Below are positions 19,672 to 28,603 of a DNA stretch of 64,000 nt, one piece after another. The notes under the pieces were generated by a model. The model saw only the letters and a list, made by a program, of their open reading frames with translations. It made no database searches and was not told where the DNA came from. This DNA comes from JBEVJK01 sp963791325. Its GTDB lineage: Bacteria > Pseudomonadota > Alphaproteobacteria > Rhizobiales > Rhizobiaceae. A program made the translations under genes and the position numbers. The stretch's first letter is position 1, and every line of letters begins with the position of its first letter. Where the stretch lies: assembly GCA_963791325.1 (NCBI GenBank), contig CAWBRU010000021.1:248001-312000 (forward strand), written 5' to 3'.

Positions 19672-20417
19672 AAGCTGCCTGTGGCCCGCTTGCAGACGGC
19701 AACGATGTGCTCGCCCGCAACGGGCAGGGCGACTGTGTCCAGCGTGCCGTAGGTGGCGAGCACGGGAACCGACAGCTCGGCGATTACCGGGGTGAAGTCG
19801 ATGGCTGGCCGCATGGTACATCCGAGCCTGGTCGCGCGCGGCACCATCACGTTGCAGGCGATCAGCGTCTCGACGTCCTCCTGGGAAACCTGCTTGGCGA
19901 GGCAGGCATGGACGAAGCCGCGCATCGCGGCGATCACCGTCGGCATGTCCTCGGAAACCGCGCCCTCGTAAAAATCGTGAAACCCGCGCCCGACGAAGCG
20001 AAGCTCTTCCTCGGTGCTTCCCATGATCACGCCCCAGCCCACGTAGTTGATGCCGGCGATGTCCTTGTCTCCGTGGACGCTGAGATAGTCCGAGATGACA
20101 AAGCCCCCGAAGGACCAGCTGACGAGAACCGGATTGCGCAGCCCAAGCTGCTCTATCAAACCGGCGATGTCGGCTGCCCAGAGCGCACCGTCGATATAGG
20201 CCTCGGGCTCAGTGGGTGCCTCGGACATGCCGTGGCCGCGAAGGTCCAGCGTCACCAGCCGAAACTCATCGGCGAGCGCGCTCTCCAGCTGATGCCGCCA
20301 GGCGAGGTGATGCTGCGACCAGCCGTGCACGAAGACGATCGGCGGACCGTCCCTGCGGCCGAATTCCCGGACATGGAGGCGCGTGCCTCCGCCCCCGAAG
20401 ACAGTTGCGATTTCCAT
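19566..20417 (-). CDS. Alpha/beta hydrolase
   Basis: This 283-residue hydrolase has the oxyanion strand FVHGWSQHH at about 29-37, the nucleophile in VSWSFGGF (Ser102), an acid in YGTLDTVALP and the His in GAGHAPF near the end. The SWSFGG elbow and DLRGHGMSE loop place it among esterase/haloperoxidase-like or C-C hydrolase relatives. ATG 20417 follows GGGAGA. It is the last gene of the minus-strand transport/catabolism block and probably hydrolyses an ester, lactone or dicarbonyl intermediate; the substrate is inferred only from its context. Confidence 0.85.
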   Translation of the reverse strand: MEIATVFGGGGTRLHVREFGRRDGPPIVFVHGWSQHHLAWRHQLESALADEFRLVTLDLRGHGMSEAPTEPEAYIDGALWAADIAGLIEQLGLRNPVLVSWSFGGFVISDYLSVHGDKDIAGINYVGWGVIMGSTEEELRFVGRGFHDFYEGAVSEDMPTVIAAMRGFVHACLAKQVSQEDVETLIACNVMVPRATRLGCTMRPAIDFTPVIAELSVPVLATYGTLDTVALPVAGEHIVAVCKRATGSFYEGAGHAPFLEDPERFNRELAAFARMAHREKGVA

Positions 20418-20499
20418 CTCGATTCTCCCAGCCAAGAAATCTGTCTCTCGTCTGTGCAAGCGGCGCCGTCGATGCACGGCCCGCCCGTTGCGGGCCAGC

Positions 20500-22887
20500 C
20501 TACCTGGGTCGGCTCGCGGTCACCCCTGCGCTCTCCAGCTCGGCAATCTCGCTGTCGGAGCAGCCGAGCTCGGCAAGAATGTCGCCATTGTGCTGGCCGA
20601 AGGTCGGCGCCGGCCGGCGGATGGCGAGGTCATATCCGGTCGTATGCAAGGGGAGCCCTTGATAATCGTGCGTGCCGGCGAGCGCATGGGTCATGCGCTG
20701 GACGAGACCTCGATGCCTCAGAAAGGCGCTGCCATTCAGGTCTCTCGCATTCTGGACCGGCGCGGCGCAGACGCCGGCCTCTTGGAGCAGCAGAGCAGCT
20801 TCGTGCTTGTCGCGGCCGCTGGTCCAGGCTGCGATTTCGGCCGAAAGCTCCGCCTGGTTCGCGGCCCGTGAACTCGCGGTGAGGAAGCGCGGATCCCCGA
20901 CCAGATTCGGCTTCCCTATGACCGCGGCCAGTGCGGCGAACGCTTTCTCGTCGGGAGCGGCTATGGCGATCCATTCGTCGCTGCCGGCGGCGTGGAAGGC
21001 ATCGTGCGGCACCACGCCTTCCACCCGGTTGCCGTCGGGCGGCCGGTCCGAGCCGTGGGCGGCCGCCCACACGATCTCCTCGCCGATCCAATGCATGGCG
21101 GCCTCACGCTGGGCGAGCTCGACATGCTGCCCCCTGCCGGTGATCTCGCGCGCCGCGATCGCGGTGAGCACGGCCGCGGCGCTGTTGAAGCCGCCAAGCG
21201 GGTCGAGATAGGCGGGCCCGGTGGTCACCGGCCGCCCGTCCCCATACCCGATGCTTGAGGCCATGCCCGCCATGAGCTCCATGCTGGGGCCGAGAGCCAC
21301 ATGTTCGCTCAGCGGTCCTCCCGATCCATAGGCCGGCATCTCGACCACGATCAGACCTTCGTTGAGCGCCGCCATGGACTGAAAGCCCAGCCCCATCCTG
21401 TCGAGCGTGCCGGCGCTGAAGTTGGCGATCAATACGTCGGCGCGTACGGCCAGACGGCGCACCAGCGCGAGCCCCGCCTCGGTCTTAAGGTCGACGACCA
21501 GGCTTCGCTTGTCGTGGTTCTGGGTGTTGAATTGGTAGCAGCGGTCGAACGGGCGATCGCCCGGCACGCCGTCCGGATAGCGGGCGCGGTGTCCGCCGGC
21601 GACCGGGCCGCGCCAGTCGTCGATGCGCGAGGGCCCCTCGATCTTGACGACGGATGCGCCGAGAGCGGCGAGCAGCCGTGTCGCCATCGGGCCGGACCAG
21701 GCCGTCGTGAGGTCGACCACGCGAATGCCGGCGAGGGGACCGTCCGGATCGACTGCATCGGGCAGCTGGCGGGGCGTGCTTCGGGCGGGGGACGACCATC
21801 GAGCCGCCGCGCCACCGAAGGTGCCCGGCGCCGTTTCGTGGGGCTTCTGCGGCGTTTCGCTCATCCGGAACATCGGCCCGAGCCGTGGCAGCTGACCCGG
21901 GCGGGTCCATTCCCAGTATCCCCGGGCGCGCAGCTGTGGCTCCGAAAAGAGCTCGCTGGGCGACATCGCGCGCGCGACCACGGCGCGCTCGCGCTGTCCC
22001 GCGGCAACCACGTCATCGACGGATCTCGATGCCAAGCGGGCCTCGAGCTCTCGGATGAACAGCGGCCAGTTCTTCAGGCGAGAGGCTTCGCTCGAAAAAC
22101 GGCGATCGTCGACGAGGTCGTCGAGGCCCAGTCCGCGGCAGGCGTGCCGCCAGCGATTGTCGTAGATGAAGATGCTGGCCCAGCCGTCGGCGCACCGAAC
22201 GATGGCGCGGGGTATGGTGCGGATGTCGCGCCCCTCGATCTCGCCATTGTAGCTGAACTGCGTGATGCGGTTGAACGACATGCTCGCCGCGACTTCCGCG
22301 ATCGAGACATCGACCAGCCGGGGCGCGGCGGCGGGCGCGAGCAGGGCGGCCAGCGACTGAATGTAGCCGATCACTCCGGCAGCGTAGGATCCGCGGTGGC
22401 CGACGCCGTAGAGAGGGGGACCCTCGACGCGGCCGTTCTCATACATCACGCCGGAGAGCGCCTGGTAGATCATCTCGGAGCCGCGCCAGCTCGCGAGCGG
22501 CCCGTCCAGGCCGAACGGCGTGATGCGGCAGGTGACCGCGACCCCTCGGTTCTCGACCAGTGGATGTTTGCCGTCGACTATCAGCACATGCGCGCCGGCG
22601 ACCATCTTGGCCAGTTGCTCGCTGGCGTCACTGCCCTCGAGCAAAACGCTCGACTTGCCCGTGTTGAGATGGGCGAACAGGGTGGAGCGCCCGGCATGCT
22701 CGCCGGTCTCCACGAACGGTCCCATCCGCCGGACCGCCGAGCCTCCCGGCGCTTCGACCAGCACCGTCTCCGCGCCGTTGTCGGCGAACAGGCGCCCGCA
22801 GAACTGCCCGGCAACCGAATCGGAGGCATCGACGACCCGGATGCCTGTCAGCGCCTCCGTCGTTTCGATGCGGGACTGCGCAGTCAT
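20500..22887 (-). CDS. Tandem CaiB/BaiF (family III) CoA-transferase
   Basis: The 795 residues form two complete family III CoA-transferase domains in one chain (about 1-385 and 390-795). Each starts with the family phrase for the CoA-binding loop: LTGIRVVDASDSVAGQFCGRLFAD and LAGIRVVDLTTAWSGPMATRLLA. Such proteins move CoA between carboxylic acids. The usual catalytic Asp position appears as Glu in the first half (GSEMIYQALSG) and is not obvious in the second (GPSMELMAGM), by eye alignment. It overlaps the cyclase gene by 4 bases, in the same operon as the importer, so it likely activates the imported acid. Confidence 0.85.
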   Translation of the reverse strand: MTAQSRIETTEALTGIRVVDASDSVAGQFCGRLFADNGAETVLVEAPGGSAVRRMGPFVETGEHAGRSTLFAHLNTGKSSVLLEGSDASEQLAKMVAGAHVLIVDGKHPLVENRGVAVTCRITPFGLDGPLASWRGSEMIYQALSGVMYENGRVEGPPLYGVGHRGSYAAGVIGYIQSLAALLAPAAAPRLVDVSIAEVAASMSFNRITQFSYNGEIEGRDIRTIPRAIVRCADGWASIFIYDNRWRHACRGLGLDDLVDDRRFSSEASRLKNWPLFIRELEARLASRSVDDVVAAGQRERAVVARAMSPSELFSEPQLRARGYWEWTRPGQLPRLGPMFRMSETPQKPHETAPGTFGGAAARWSSPARSTPRQLPDAVDPDGPLAGIRVVDLTTAWSGPMATRLLAALGASVVKIEGPSRIDDWRGPVAGGHRARYPDGVPGDRPFDRCYQFNTQNHDKRSLVVDLKTEAGLALVRRLAVRADVLIANFSAGTLDRMGLGFQSMAALNEGLIVVEMPAYGSGGPLSEHVALGPSMELMAGMASSIGYGDGRPVTTGPAYLDPLGGFNSAAAVLTAIAAREITGRGQHVELAQREAAMHWIGEEIVWAAAHGSDRPPDGNRVEGVVPHDAFHAAGSDEWIAIAAPDEKAFAALAAVIGKPNLVGDPRFLTASSRAANQAELSAEIAAWTSGRDKHEAALLLQEAGVCAAPVQNARDLNGSAFLRHRGLVQRMTHALAGTHDYQGLPLHTTGYDLAIRRPAPTFGQHNGDILAELGCSDSEIAELESAGVTASRPR

Positions 22888-23762
22888 CTCGAGAGCGAGC
22901 CCGGAGAGGAGCGAAGCGCGAGCGGCCTTGCCGGAGATCCTGTAGCGCCGACGAGTTTGAGCGGGCTCAGCACGAAAGTGAATACGCGAACGCCTTTGGC
23001 CGCGATTTCCTCGAGGGCCAGGATCTCGATGATGTGGATCCCACGCTCGACCAGCATCAGGCCATGAACCGGCAGCGAAGGCACGCCCTCGATAGGAGGG
23101 ATGCGCTCGAAAGCGATGGTGTCGGAACCGACCGCACGCGGCGAGAGATCCGCCAGCCAGGTCCCTGCCGCCACGCCTGGGCCGGGCGTGCCCTCCTTCA
23201 GGTTTTCGAAAGCCACGGGATCACCGTAGAGCTGGGCCCACCCGGTTCGGACGAGAAGCACGTCCCCTGGGCGCGGGGTGGCGCCGGCCATGTCGAGCGC
23301 CGCCTCGAGGTCGGCACGGGTCACCTCGTAGGCGGCCGGGCAGCGGTCGATGCCGAGCGCGAGCGGTATGTCGAGCAGGATGCCGCGGGCGAGAATGGGC
23401 GCGATCGTCTCGGCGCCGAGCTGGCTGAATCGCCCGCCGCGCTGTGCATCGGCGGCGCTGACGCCGCCGTGGAGATGTCCTTCGAAGCTGATGTGGGCGA
23501 ATGCGTCAATGTGCGTCCCGACATGGCCGCCGGTGACGATCAGCTCGTTCGCGCCGGAGCCGCCGTCGGGCCGGACGAGGTCGCCATGCCTGCGCTGCAG
23601 GGTCATGTGGAAGCGCGGATGCATGGATGACTGCGGCATGCCGACATACATGGGCTGGCTAAGGTCGAATATCTCTACGCCGGCGGAAACTGCGGCGGCG
23701 ATCGCGTCCGCCGCGTCCCTGGCTTCGGGCGCCCGGGCCGCCGATCCGGGTACGCCGCTCAT
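22884..23762 (-). CDS. Cyclase family protein (kynurenine-formamidase-like)
   Basis: This 292-residue metal-dependent hydrolase of the cyclase/KynB family carries the signature GGHVGTHIDAFAH (HxGTHxDxxxH metal site). Relatives hydrolyse formylkynurenine, isatin or cyclic amides and lactones. ATG 23762 overlaps the permease stop (ATGA) and gives the normal family length; the open frame beyond it is antisense noise. Placed between a permease gene and a CoA-transferase gene, it could open a ring or remove a formyl group from the imported compound. Exact reaction unknown. Confidence 0.85.
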   Translation of the reverse strand: MSGVPGSAARAPEARDAADAIAAAVSAGVEIFDLSQPMYVGMPQSSMHPRFHMTLQRRHGDLVRPDGGSGANELIVTGGHVGTHIDAFAHISFEGHLHGGVSAADAQRGGRFSQLGAETIAPILARGILLDIPLALGIDRCPAAYEVTRADLEAALDMAGATPRPGDVLLVRTGWAQLYGDPVAFENLKEGTPGPGVAAGTWLADLSPRAVGSDTIAFERIPPIEGVPSLPVHGLMLVERGIHIIEILALEEIAAKGVRVFTFVLSPLKLVGATGSPARPLALRSSPGSLSR

Positions 23763-24964
23763 CGGGCGGCCAGCCTGCGCCGCAAGCCGGCGTCGGTGAG
23801 GAGGGCGGCGAGGACGACCAGGCCCTCGACGATGTAGACCGCGTAGAAGCTGAGCGACATGAGGTTCAATCCGTTTCCGACCGCTTCGAGGAGGATCGCG
23901 CCGCCGAAGGCGCCCCACAGCGAGCCTCGCCCGCCCATGAGGCTGACGCCGCCCACGACGGTCGCGCCGATGCCGGCGAGCAGCAGCGCGCCGGTTCCCG
24001 CCGAGGAGTCGGCGCCGCCGGTATAGGAGAGGAGCGAAACCCCGGCGCATGTGGCCAGCGCACCGGCGATCGCGAAGCCGATCCATTTCACCTTGGTGAC
24101 GTTGATCCCGCTTTCGCGAGATGCATGCAGGTCGCCTCCGACCGCATAGAGATGGCGGCCGAACGCAGTCCTCGTCAGCACGATCCAGACGACCGTCGCC
24201 ACTGCGAGCACGATGCCGAAGACGAGCGGGACGCCGCCACCCTGCCCGAGATAGTTCACGAGCAGGAGCAGGGCTGAGACGGCAACGATCCCGATCGCCG
24301 TCCGCCCGACGAGCCCGGCCGGGGTGGCGAGCGCCGATCGCCGATAGGCGAGAATGGAGCTCGCAGCGACGGCGATCCCGGCGCCGCCGGCGACGATCAA
24401 CGAAAGCGTTTGCGGCAGGGTGGTCAGAGCGAGCTCGTTGATGGGCGCCCGTCGAAGGGGGATGTAGCCGCTGATCCCGAGCACGGCCAGCTGGGCGCCG
24501 TACCAGATCAGGTATCCCGCGAGCGTCACGGCGAAGGAGCGGACGCGGCCCACCACCACGATCATGCCCTGCAGGCTGCTGATGGCGATGCCTAGCGCGA
24601 AGGTCAACACGAGTGCCGCCGGCCAGGGCATGCTGTCGTAGGCCAGCAGGGCTGCCAGGCTGGCGCTGGTTAAGCCGGTCAGCGACCCGAGCGAAAGGTC
24701 GATCTCGCCCATGACGATCATCACGGTGGACGCCATCGCGATGAAGGCGAGCGGGGCCAGTTCGGTGAGCAAGTTGACCAGGTTGCGCGGGCTGAGGAAC
24801 AGGCCGTTGATCAGCTGGAAGACGATCATGACCAGGACGAGGGCCGCGATCAGCGGCAGGCTTTCCATCCGCCGCGCCCTTGCCAACTTGGCGGCCAGCC
24901 GGGCTTCGTCCATCGCCGGGGACGCCTGGTCGGCCGGCGCCGCGGCGGGAGAGGATCCACTCAT
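23759..24964 (-). CDS. Sugar-type ABC transporter permease
   Basis: This 401-residue inner-membrane permease of the RbsC/XylH class has about ten hydrophobic helices and the conserved stretch MGEIDLSLGSLTGLTSA and later FGRHLYAVGGDLHASRESGI, the cytoplasmic loop that contacts the ATPase. Length and the extra middle region (helix pair near 180-230) resemble the XylH branch. It overlaps the ATPase gene by 4 bases. Import substrate is not revealed; the gene neighbours point to a carboxylic acid or cyclic compound rather than a pentose. Confidence 0.9.
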   Translation of the reverse strand: MSGSSPAAAPADQASPAMDEARLAAKLARARRMESLPLIAALVLVMIVFQLINGLFLSPRNLVNLLTELAPLAFIAMASTVMIVMGEIDLSLGSLTGLTSASLAALLAYDSMPWPAALVLTFALGIAISSLQGMIVVVGRVRSFAVTLAGYLIWYGAQLAVLGISGYIPLRRAPINELALTTLPQTLSLIVAGGAGIAVAASSILAYRRSALATPAGLVGRTAIGIVAVSALLLLVNYLGQGGGVPLVFGIVLAVATVVWIVLTRTAFGRHLYAVGGDLHASRESGINVTKVKWIGFAIAGALATCAGVSLLSYTGGADSSAGTGALLLAGIGATVVGGVSLMGGRGSLWGAFGGAILLEAVGNGLNLMSLSFYAVYIVEGLVVLAALLTDAGLRRRLAAR

Positions 24965-25782
24965 GCCCGGGCCCTCGAGCGGGCTCCGACGATCGCGCTC
25001 ACGACCTCCTCTTCGTCAGTCTTGCTGGTCTCGAAGGTCTGGGCGATCTTGCCGAGCCTCAGCACCACGACGGTGTCGGACACGGCGAAGACCTCGCGCA
25101 GATTGTGGGAGACGACCAGCACGCCGGTTCCGGCGTCGCGGAGGCGTTCCATGAGGCGCAGCACCTGCGTCGCCTGCGCTACCCCGAGCGCGGCTGTCGG
25201 CTCGTCCAGGATCACAACCTTGGCCCGTTCGCGCACCGCTCGGGCGATCGCCACGCTCTGTCGTTGGCCGCCCGAAAGCGACTCCACCGGCGCATCGATG
25301 TCGCGGACTGTGGTGATGCCGAGGTCGTCCAGGGCCTTGCGCGCGGCGTGCCGCATGGCCTCGCGATCGAGGAACGGGGTAAGCATTCCCAGAGAGCGCA
25401 ACCGGATCTCGGTACAGAGGAACATGTTCTCGACGATCGAGAGGCTCCCGACGAGTCCGAGGTCTTGGAACACGGTGTGGATGCCGTGCCGGCGTGCCGC
25501 GCGCGGGTCGCCAAGCTCGACCGGGCGGCCGCCGATCATCACGGACCCGCTATCCGGGGCGACGAGTCCCGAGAGCATCTTGACCAGCGTACTCTTGCCG
25601 GCGCCGTTGTCGCCGACGAGGGCCGTGACCCGGCCGGCTGCAACTTCGAGACTGACGCCCTGGATTGCCGTGATGCTGCCGAACGACTTGGTTACGTTTT
25701 CGGCCGCGAGCGGGATGCTTGCGCGCGCGCTTTGCGCACCCGCCGGGCTTTCGACGGCGACCGAGGCTTCGCCGGGGTTCAA
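24961..25782 (-). CDS. Sugar-type ABC transporter ATPase (single domain)
   Basis: This 273-residue nucleotide-binding subunit has Walker A GDNGAGKST, signature SLSGGQRQSVAIARAV, Walker B VVILDEPTAALG and the H-loop His in VVSHNL. Unlike RbsA/XylG it has only one ATPase domain, so it would work as a homodimer with the permease. The A-loop Phe in KSFG is present. It is transcribed after the binding-protein gene, with 33 bases between them, and coupled to the permease gene. Confidence 0.92.
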   Translation of the reverse strand: MNPGEASVAVESPAGAQSARASIPLAAENVTKSFGSITAIQGVSLEVAAGRVTALVGDNGAGKSTLVKMLSGLVAPDSGSVMIGGRPVELGDPRAARRHGIHTVFQDLGLVGSLSIVENMFLCTEIRLRSLGMLTPFLDREAMRHAARKALDDLGITTVRDIDAPVESLSGGQRQSVAIARAVRERAKVVILDEPTAALGVAQATQVLRLMERLRDAGTGVLVVSHNLREVFAVSDTVVVLRLGKIAQTFETSKTDEEEVVSAIVGARSRARA

Positions 25783-25798
25783 CGGGAGACCTTCCTTA

Positions 25799-25815
25799 CC
25801 CGCGAAGCCTTCGGG
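25799..25815 (-). terminator. Short hairpin between binding-protein and ATPase genes
   Basis: CCCGAAG-G-CTTCGCGGG lies directly after the binding-protein stop and before the ATPase gene. Hairpins at this place in ABC operons commonly protect or attenuate the mRNA so that more binding protein than ATPase is made. It is small and lacks a T-run. Confidence 0.35.
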
Positions 25816-26931
25816 TCACGAGCAGGGCCCTCCGGTTCCGGCCGGCATGCCCTCGCACATGGCCTCCTTCGTTACCGAGCCGATCTCGATCGCCCTTTGC
25901 AGGCTGGACTTGTCCACGACGTCGACCTTCACGTCCTTGAACGGGATCGGCGCGGTCTGGTCGTCCCACGTGGCGTTGAAGATCTCGGTCGGAATGGCCA
26001 TTTTGTTAAGGCTGTAGACGACCGCAACGCAGGCGTTGTTCATCTCCTCGTTGAAGCTCTTGATGACCGTGGCCGTCTGGTTTCCCTGAAGGATGTTCTG
26101 GGTGCCCTGCACATCGGCATCGAGCCCGATCACGTCGATCTTGCCGGTCTTGCCGGCGGTCTTGATGGCATTGACGACGCCTCCCGCGAGCCCGTCGTTG
26201 CCCACCACGAAGGCCTTGATATCGGGATTGGAGACGAGCACGGCGGCGGCTTCCTTCTGGGCATTTGCGGGATCCCAGTTCACCGCGCCCTTGTCGGCCA
26301 CCAGCTTGAACTTGCCGCTGTCGAAATCCGGCTGGAGAACGCTCTTCTGGCCCTTCTGCATCAGCAGGGCATAGTTGGTCGCCAGGTCGCCGTTGACGAA
26401 GGCAATTTCGGCACCCGCCGGCTGTGTCTTTTGGATCCACTTGCCCTGTGCTTCGCCGATCGGAATCGGCCCGTCCCCGACGAGTGCCGTGATGTCGCCG
26501 CTCTGCATGCCGACCGGCGGGTTCAAATAGACGATCATCGGGACGCCGGCGCGCTTCGCCGCCGCCGCGATGTTGGTCGGCGTCAACGCCGCCGGCGTGA
26601 TCAAGAGGACATTGATGCCCTGCACGAGCATCGATTGCACCTGGCCCATCTGCTTGGCGGCGTCGCCCCTTGGATCGGACCAGATCAGCTTGACCTTCGG
26701 CGCATAGGCGGCGAGGCAGGCGGTCAGGTTAGGGATGTCGTGCTTCTCCCAGCGCGATACCGCGCCGTTATAGATGCTGAAGCCGACAGTACCCTCGCCG
26801 TCGTAGCGGGGCAGCTTGCCTGCCGGTCCGTCGACCATTGTCTGGGCCATTGCAAGATTGGCGGCCGGCACCGCCGACAGGGCCGCCGCTACGCCGAACG
26901 CGACCGACATCCCGAATTTCCTGAGCTGCAT
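25816..26931 (-). CDS. Periplasmic sugar-type substrate-binding protein
   Basis: This 371-residue binding protein of the RbsB/XylF class (periplasmic-binding protein 4 fold) has a signal peptide at 1-29 (cleavage after AMAQ), then VGFSIYNGAVSRWEKHDI and the hinge-side phrase FVVGNDGLAGGVVNAIK with VIGLDADVQGTQ. ATG 26931 has GGAGGAAAG just upstream; the in-frame extension to 27072 is ignored. It is the first gene of the minus-strand operon importer-cyclase-CoA-transferase-hydrolase. The ligand is unknown. Confidence 0.9.
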   Translation of the reverse strand: MQLRKFGMSVAFGVAAALSAVPAANLAMAQTMVDGPAGKLPRYDGEGTVGFSIYNGAVSRWEKHDIPNLTACLAAYAPKVKLIWSDPRGDAAKQMGQVQSMLVQGINVLLITPAALTPTNIAAAAKRAGVPMIVYLNPPVGMQSGDITALVGDGPIPIGEAQGKWIQKTQPAGAEIAFVNGDLATNYALLMQKGQKSVLQPDFDSGKFKLVADKGAVNWDPANAQKEAAAVLVSNPDIKAFVVGNDGLAGGVVNAIKTAGKTGKIDVIGLDADVQGTQNILQGNQTATVIKSFNEEMNNACVAVVYSLNKMAIPTEIFNATWDDQTAPIPFKDVKVDVVDKSSLQRAIEIGSVTKEAMCEGMPAGTGGPCS

Positions 26932-27060
26932 GGCTTTCCTCCGCGGCGCTGTTGGCGCGCCTTGTTGATGCTTCTCCTCCCCGGGCGCGGGAGCCGAAGG
27001 GCTCGATGCGCACACGCATGCGGTAAACGCACAGCCTGGGAGAGTGCATCGCTGCTCATA

Positions 27061-27074
27061 TCGTGTCAACACGA
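27061..27074. promoter_or_regulatory. Operator-like palindrome upstream of the importer operon
   Basis: TCGTGT-CA-ACACGA is an inverted repeat with 6-base arms, 130 bases before the binding-protein start and just downstream of the IclR stop. It differs from the TGTTC/GAACA element at 28086, so it may serve another regulator. Confidence 0.35.
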
Positions 27075-27117
27075 ACAGCTCGCCGATGCTTTCATGAGGG
27101 TTTTGAGAGCCGTCTGC

Positions 27118-27948
27118 TCAGCGCATGACGGGGGCTAGATCGGCTTGGATCTCGGCTGCAGCCTTCTGCACGGCCGGCAGCATGTCGCGCAGGATAGTCT
27201 CTTGGGTGCTTCCGCTGGCAAGTGTCGAGACGCTGACCGCGGCGATGATCTTGCCCTGCGCGTCGCGGACTGGGGCGGCCACCACGCGCAGCCCCTCTTC
27301 GAGTTCCTGGTCGACATAAGCCCAGCCGCGCCGGCGCACCTTGGCGATTGCAGCGACCAGCCGCTCCGGTTCGCGTTTGGTGAACCGGGTGATCTGCGGC
27401 AGCGGATGGCGCGCGATGAAGATCCGCAGTTCGCTTTCGTCGAGCTCGGACAGGAGCACCCGGCCCGAGCCGGCTGCCAGCAGTGGCAGTCGTGTTCCGA
27501 CCGTGATCGTGGCCGTCCAGATGCGCCGGACCGGAGCGTGGGCAACGCAGACGTTCTCGTCGTCTTCCATCACCGAGACGTAAGACGACTCGTGGACAAC
27601 TGCCGAGAGGATCTTCAGATGGGGTTCGGCGATCTCGGGCAGCCGCAGCGACGAAAGATAGGCGTAGCCAAGCTCCAGCAATTTTGGCCGGAGCGAGAAA
27701 TTTCGGCCATCTACCCGCATGTAGCCGAGGTCGACGAACGTGTAGAGAAAGCGCCGGGCGGCTGCTCGATCAAGGCCGGTCAGCTTGGCCACCTCGCTCA
27801 ACGTCAGCGATGGATGATCGGCGTCGAAGGCCATGATCACCGCGAGACCCCTCTCGAGGCTCTGCACGAACGTCTTGCGCGGACCATCGGCCTCGTCCTG
27901 CGAGGGGACATTCGACAGATCGGTCTTTTTGGCCAGTGAATTCGCTAT
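27118..27948 (-). CDS. IclR-family transcriptional regulator
   Basis: This is a winged-helix regulator with an effector-binding GAF-like C-terminal domain. The N-terminal DNA-binding part is FVQSLERGLAVIMAFDADHP...LTGLDRAAARRFLYTFV, and the effector domain includes VGTRLPLLAAGSGRVLLSEL. The start is uncertain. A GGAGAG box sits 6 bases before an ATA at 27948, giving 276 residues, a normal length, but no ATG, GTG or TTG lies nearby in frame; ATG 28095 would add about 49 unlikely residues. It is divergent from the hydratase genes and next to the importer operon, so it likely senses a pathway intermediate. Confidence 0.85.
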   Translation of the reverse strand: MANSLAKKTDLSNVPSQDEADGPRKTFVQSLERGLAVIMAFDADHPSLTLSEVAKLTGLDRAAARRFLYTFVDLGYMRVDGRNFSLRPKLLELGYAYLSSLRLPEIAEPHLKILSAVVHESSYVSVMEDDENVCVAHAPVRRIWTATITVGTRLPLLAAGSGRVLLSELDESELRIFIARHPLPQITRFTKREPERLVAAIAKVRRRGWAYVDQELEEGLRVVAAPVRDAQGKIIAAVSVSTLASGSTQETILRDMLPAVQKAAAEIQADLAPVMR

Positions 27949-28085
27949 GGTCGACTCTCCGCCGATGGCCTCGCCCTTGGGTATCGGAACACTATCGAGG
28001 CGTCCCGAGGCTTGGCAAGGATGGCTGCCCGGCAGGGATCGGCGGCGTTGCGTCTTGACGACGCATCGCGCATCTCCTACCCCTA

Positions 28086-28102
28086 TGTTCACCATAAGAA
28101 CA
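28086..28102. promoter_or_regulatory. Probable IclR-type operator
   Basis: TGTTC-ACCATAA-GAACA is a perfect 5-base inverted repeat with 7-base spacer in the divergent gap between the IclR gene and the MaoC genes, 40 bases before the latter. GTTC...GAAC half-sites of this spacing are typical of alphaproteobacterial IclR proteins. Position and symmetry make it the best operator candidate in the cluster. Confidence 0.55.
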
Positions 28103-28141
28103 CTTGTGCGCCTGGTGCGCAATGGAGCGGAGGTGAGGTCC

Positions 28142-28603
28142 ATGCTGGGAGGCATGATCAGTGATTTGGAGGCCGGCGACGAGTTCGAGCCCATCCGGTA
28201 CACGGTGACCTCGATGATGACGGCGGAATATGCGCATGGCGTAGAGGAAACCGGCGAATGGTTCCTGTCGGACGACAACGAGCTTGGCCGGCAAGTGCGG
28301 ATCCCGTTGATGGTGCATGCCGACAAGATGCGCCTGCTCGAGGTGAACTGCCCCGGGGAGGCAAGACTCAGCGGCAAGCGCGGGCCTGATGCGCGCGTCC
28401 ACTACGAATACCATGCCCGGCATCGCAGCGCCGCTTTTGTGGGCGAAGAGCTGGTGGTTACCGGGCGCATCCTCGACCGCTATACGCGGCGCGATCGCGT
28501 TTACCTGCACTATCAGATGGAGGTGCGCACGGCGGACGGGCGGCTCGTGACAGAATACACCGACAGGACCCTTCTCAAGTATCTGCCAGGGGCACTCTCA
28601 TGA
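28142..28603 (+). CDS. MaoC-like hot-dog protein, subunit 1
   Basis: This 153-residue hot-dog fold protein resembles the N-terminal FAS1-type MaoC dehydratase domain. It starts MLGGMISDLEAGDEFEPIRYTVTSMM and contains RHRSAAFVGEELVVTGRI. ATG 28142 has an excellent GGAGGTGAGG ribosome site and is preferred over an ATG 12 bases later. Its stop overlaps the next gene by 4 bases, and the pair likely form a heteromeric enoyl-CoA hydratase. No strict Asp-His hydratase dyad is evident in this subunit. Confidence 0.75.
   Translation: MLGGMISDLEAGDEFEPIRYTVTSMMTAEYAHGVEETGEWFLSDDNELGRQVRIPLMVHADKMRLLEVNCPGEARLSGKRGPDARVHYEYHARHRSAAFVGEELVVTGRILDRYTRRDRVYLHYQMEVRTADGRLVTEYTDRTLLKYLPGALS

Noticed and set aside
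21301..27138. Plus-strand frames of 588 and 752 codons opposite the CoA-transferase and importer genes
   Set aside because: Antisense shadows rich in Arg, Gly and His without motifs or ribosome sites.
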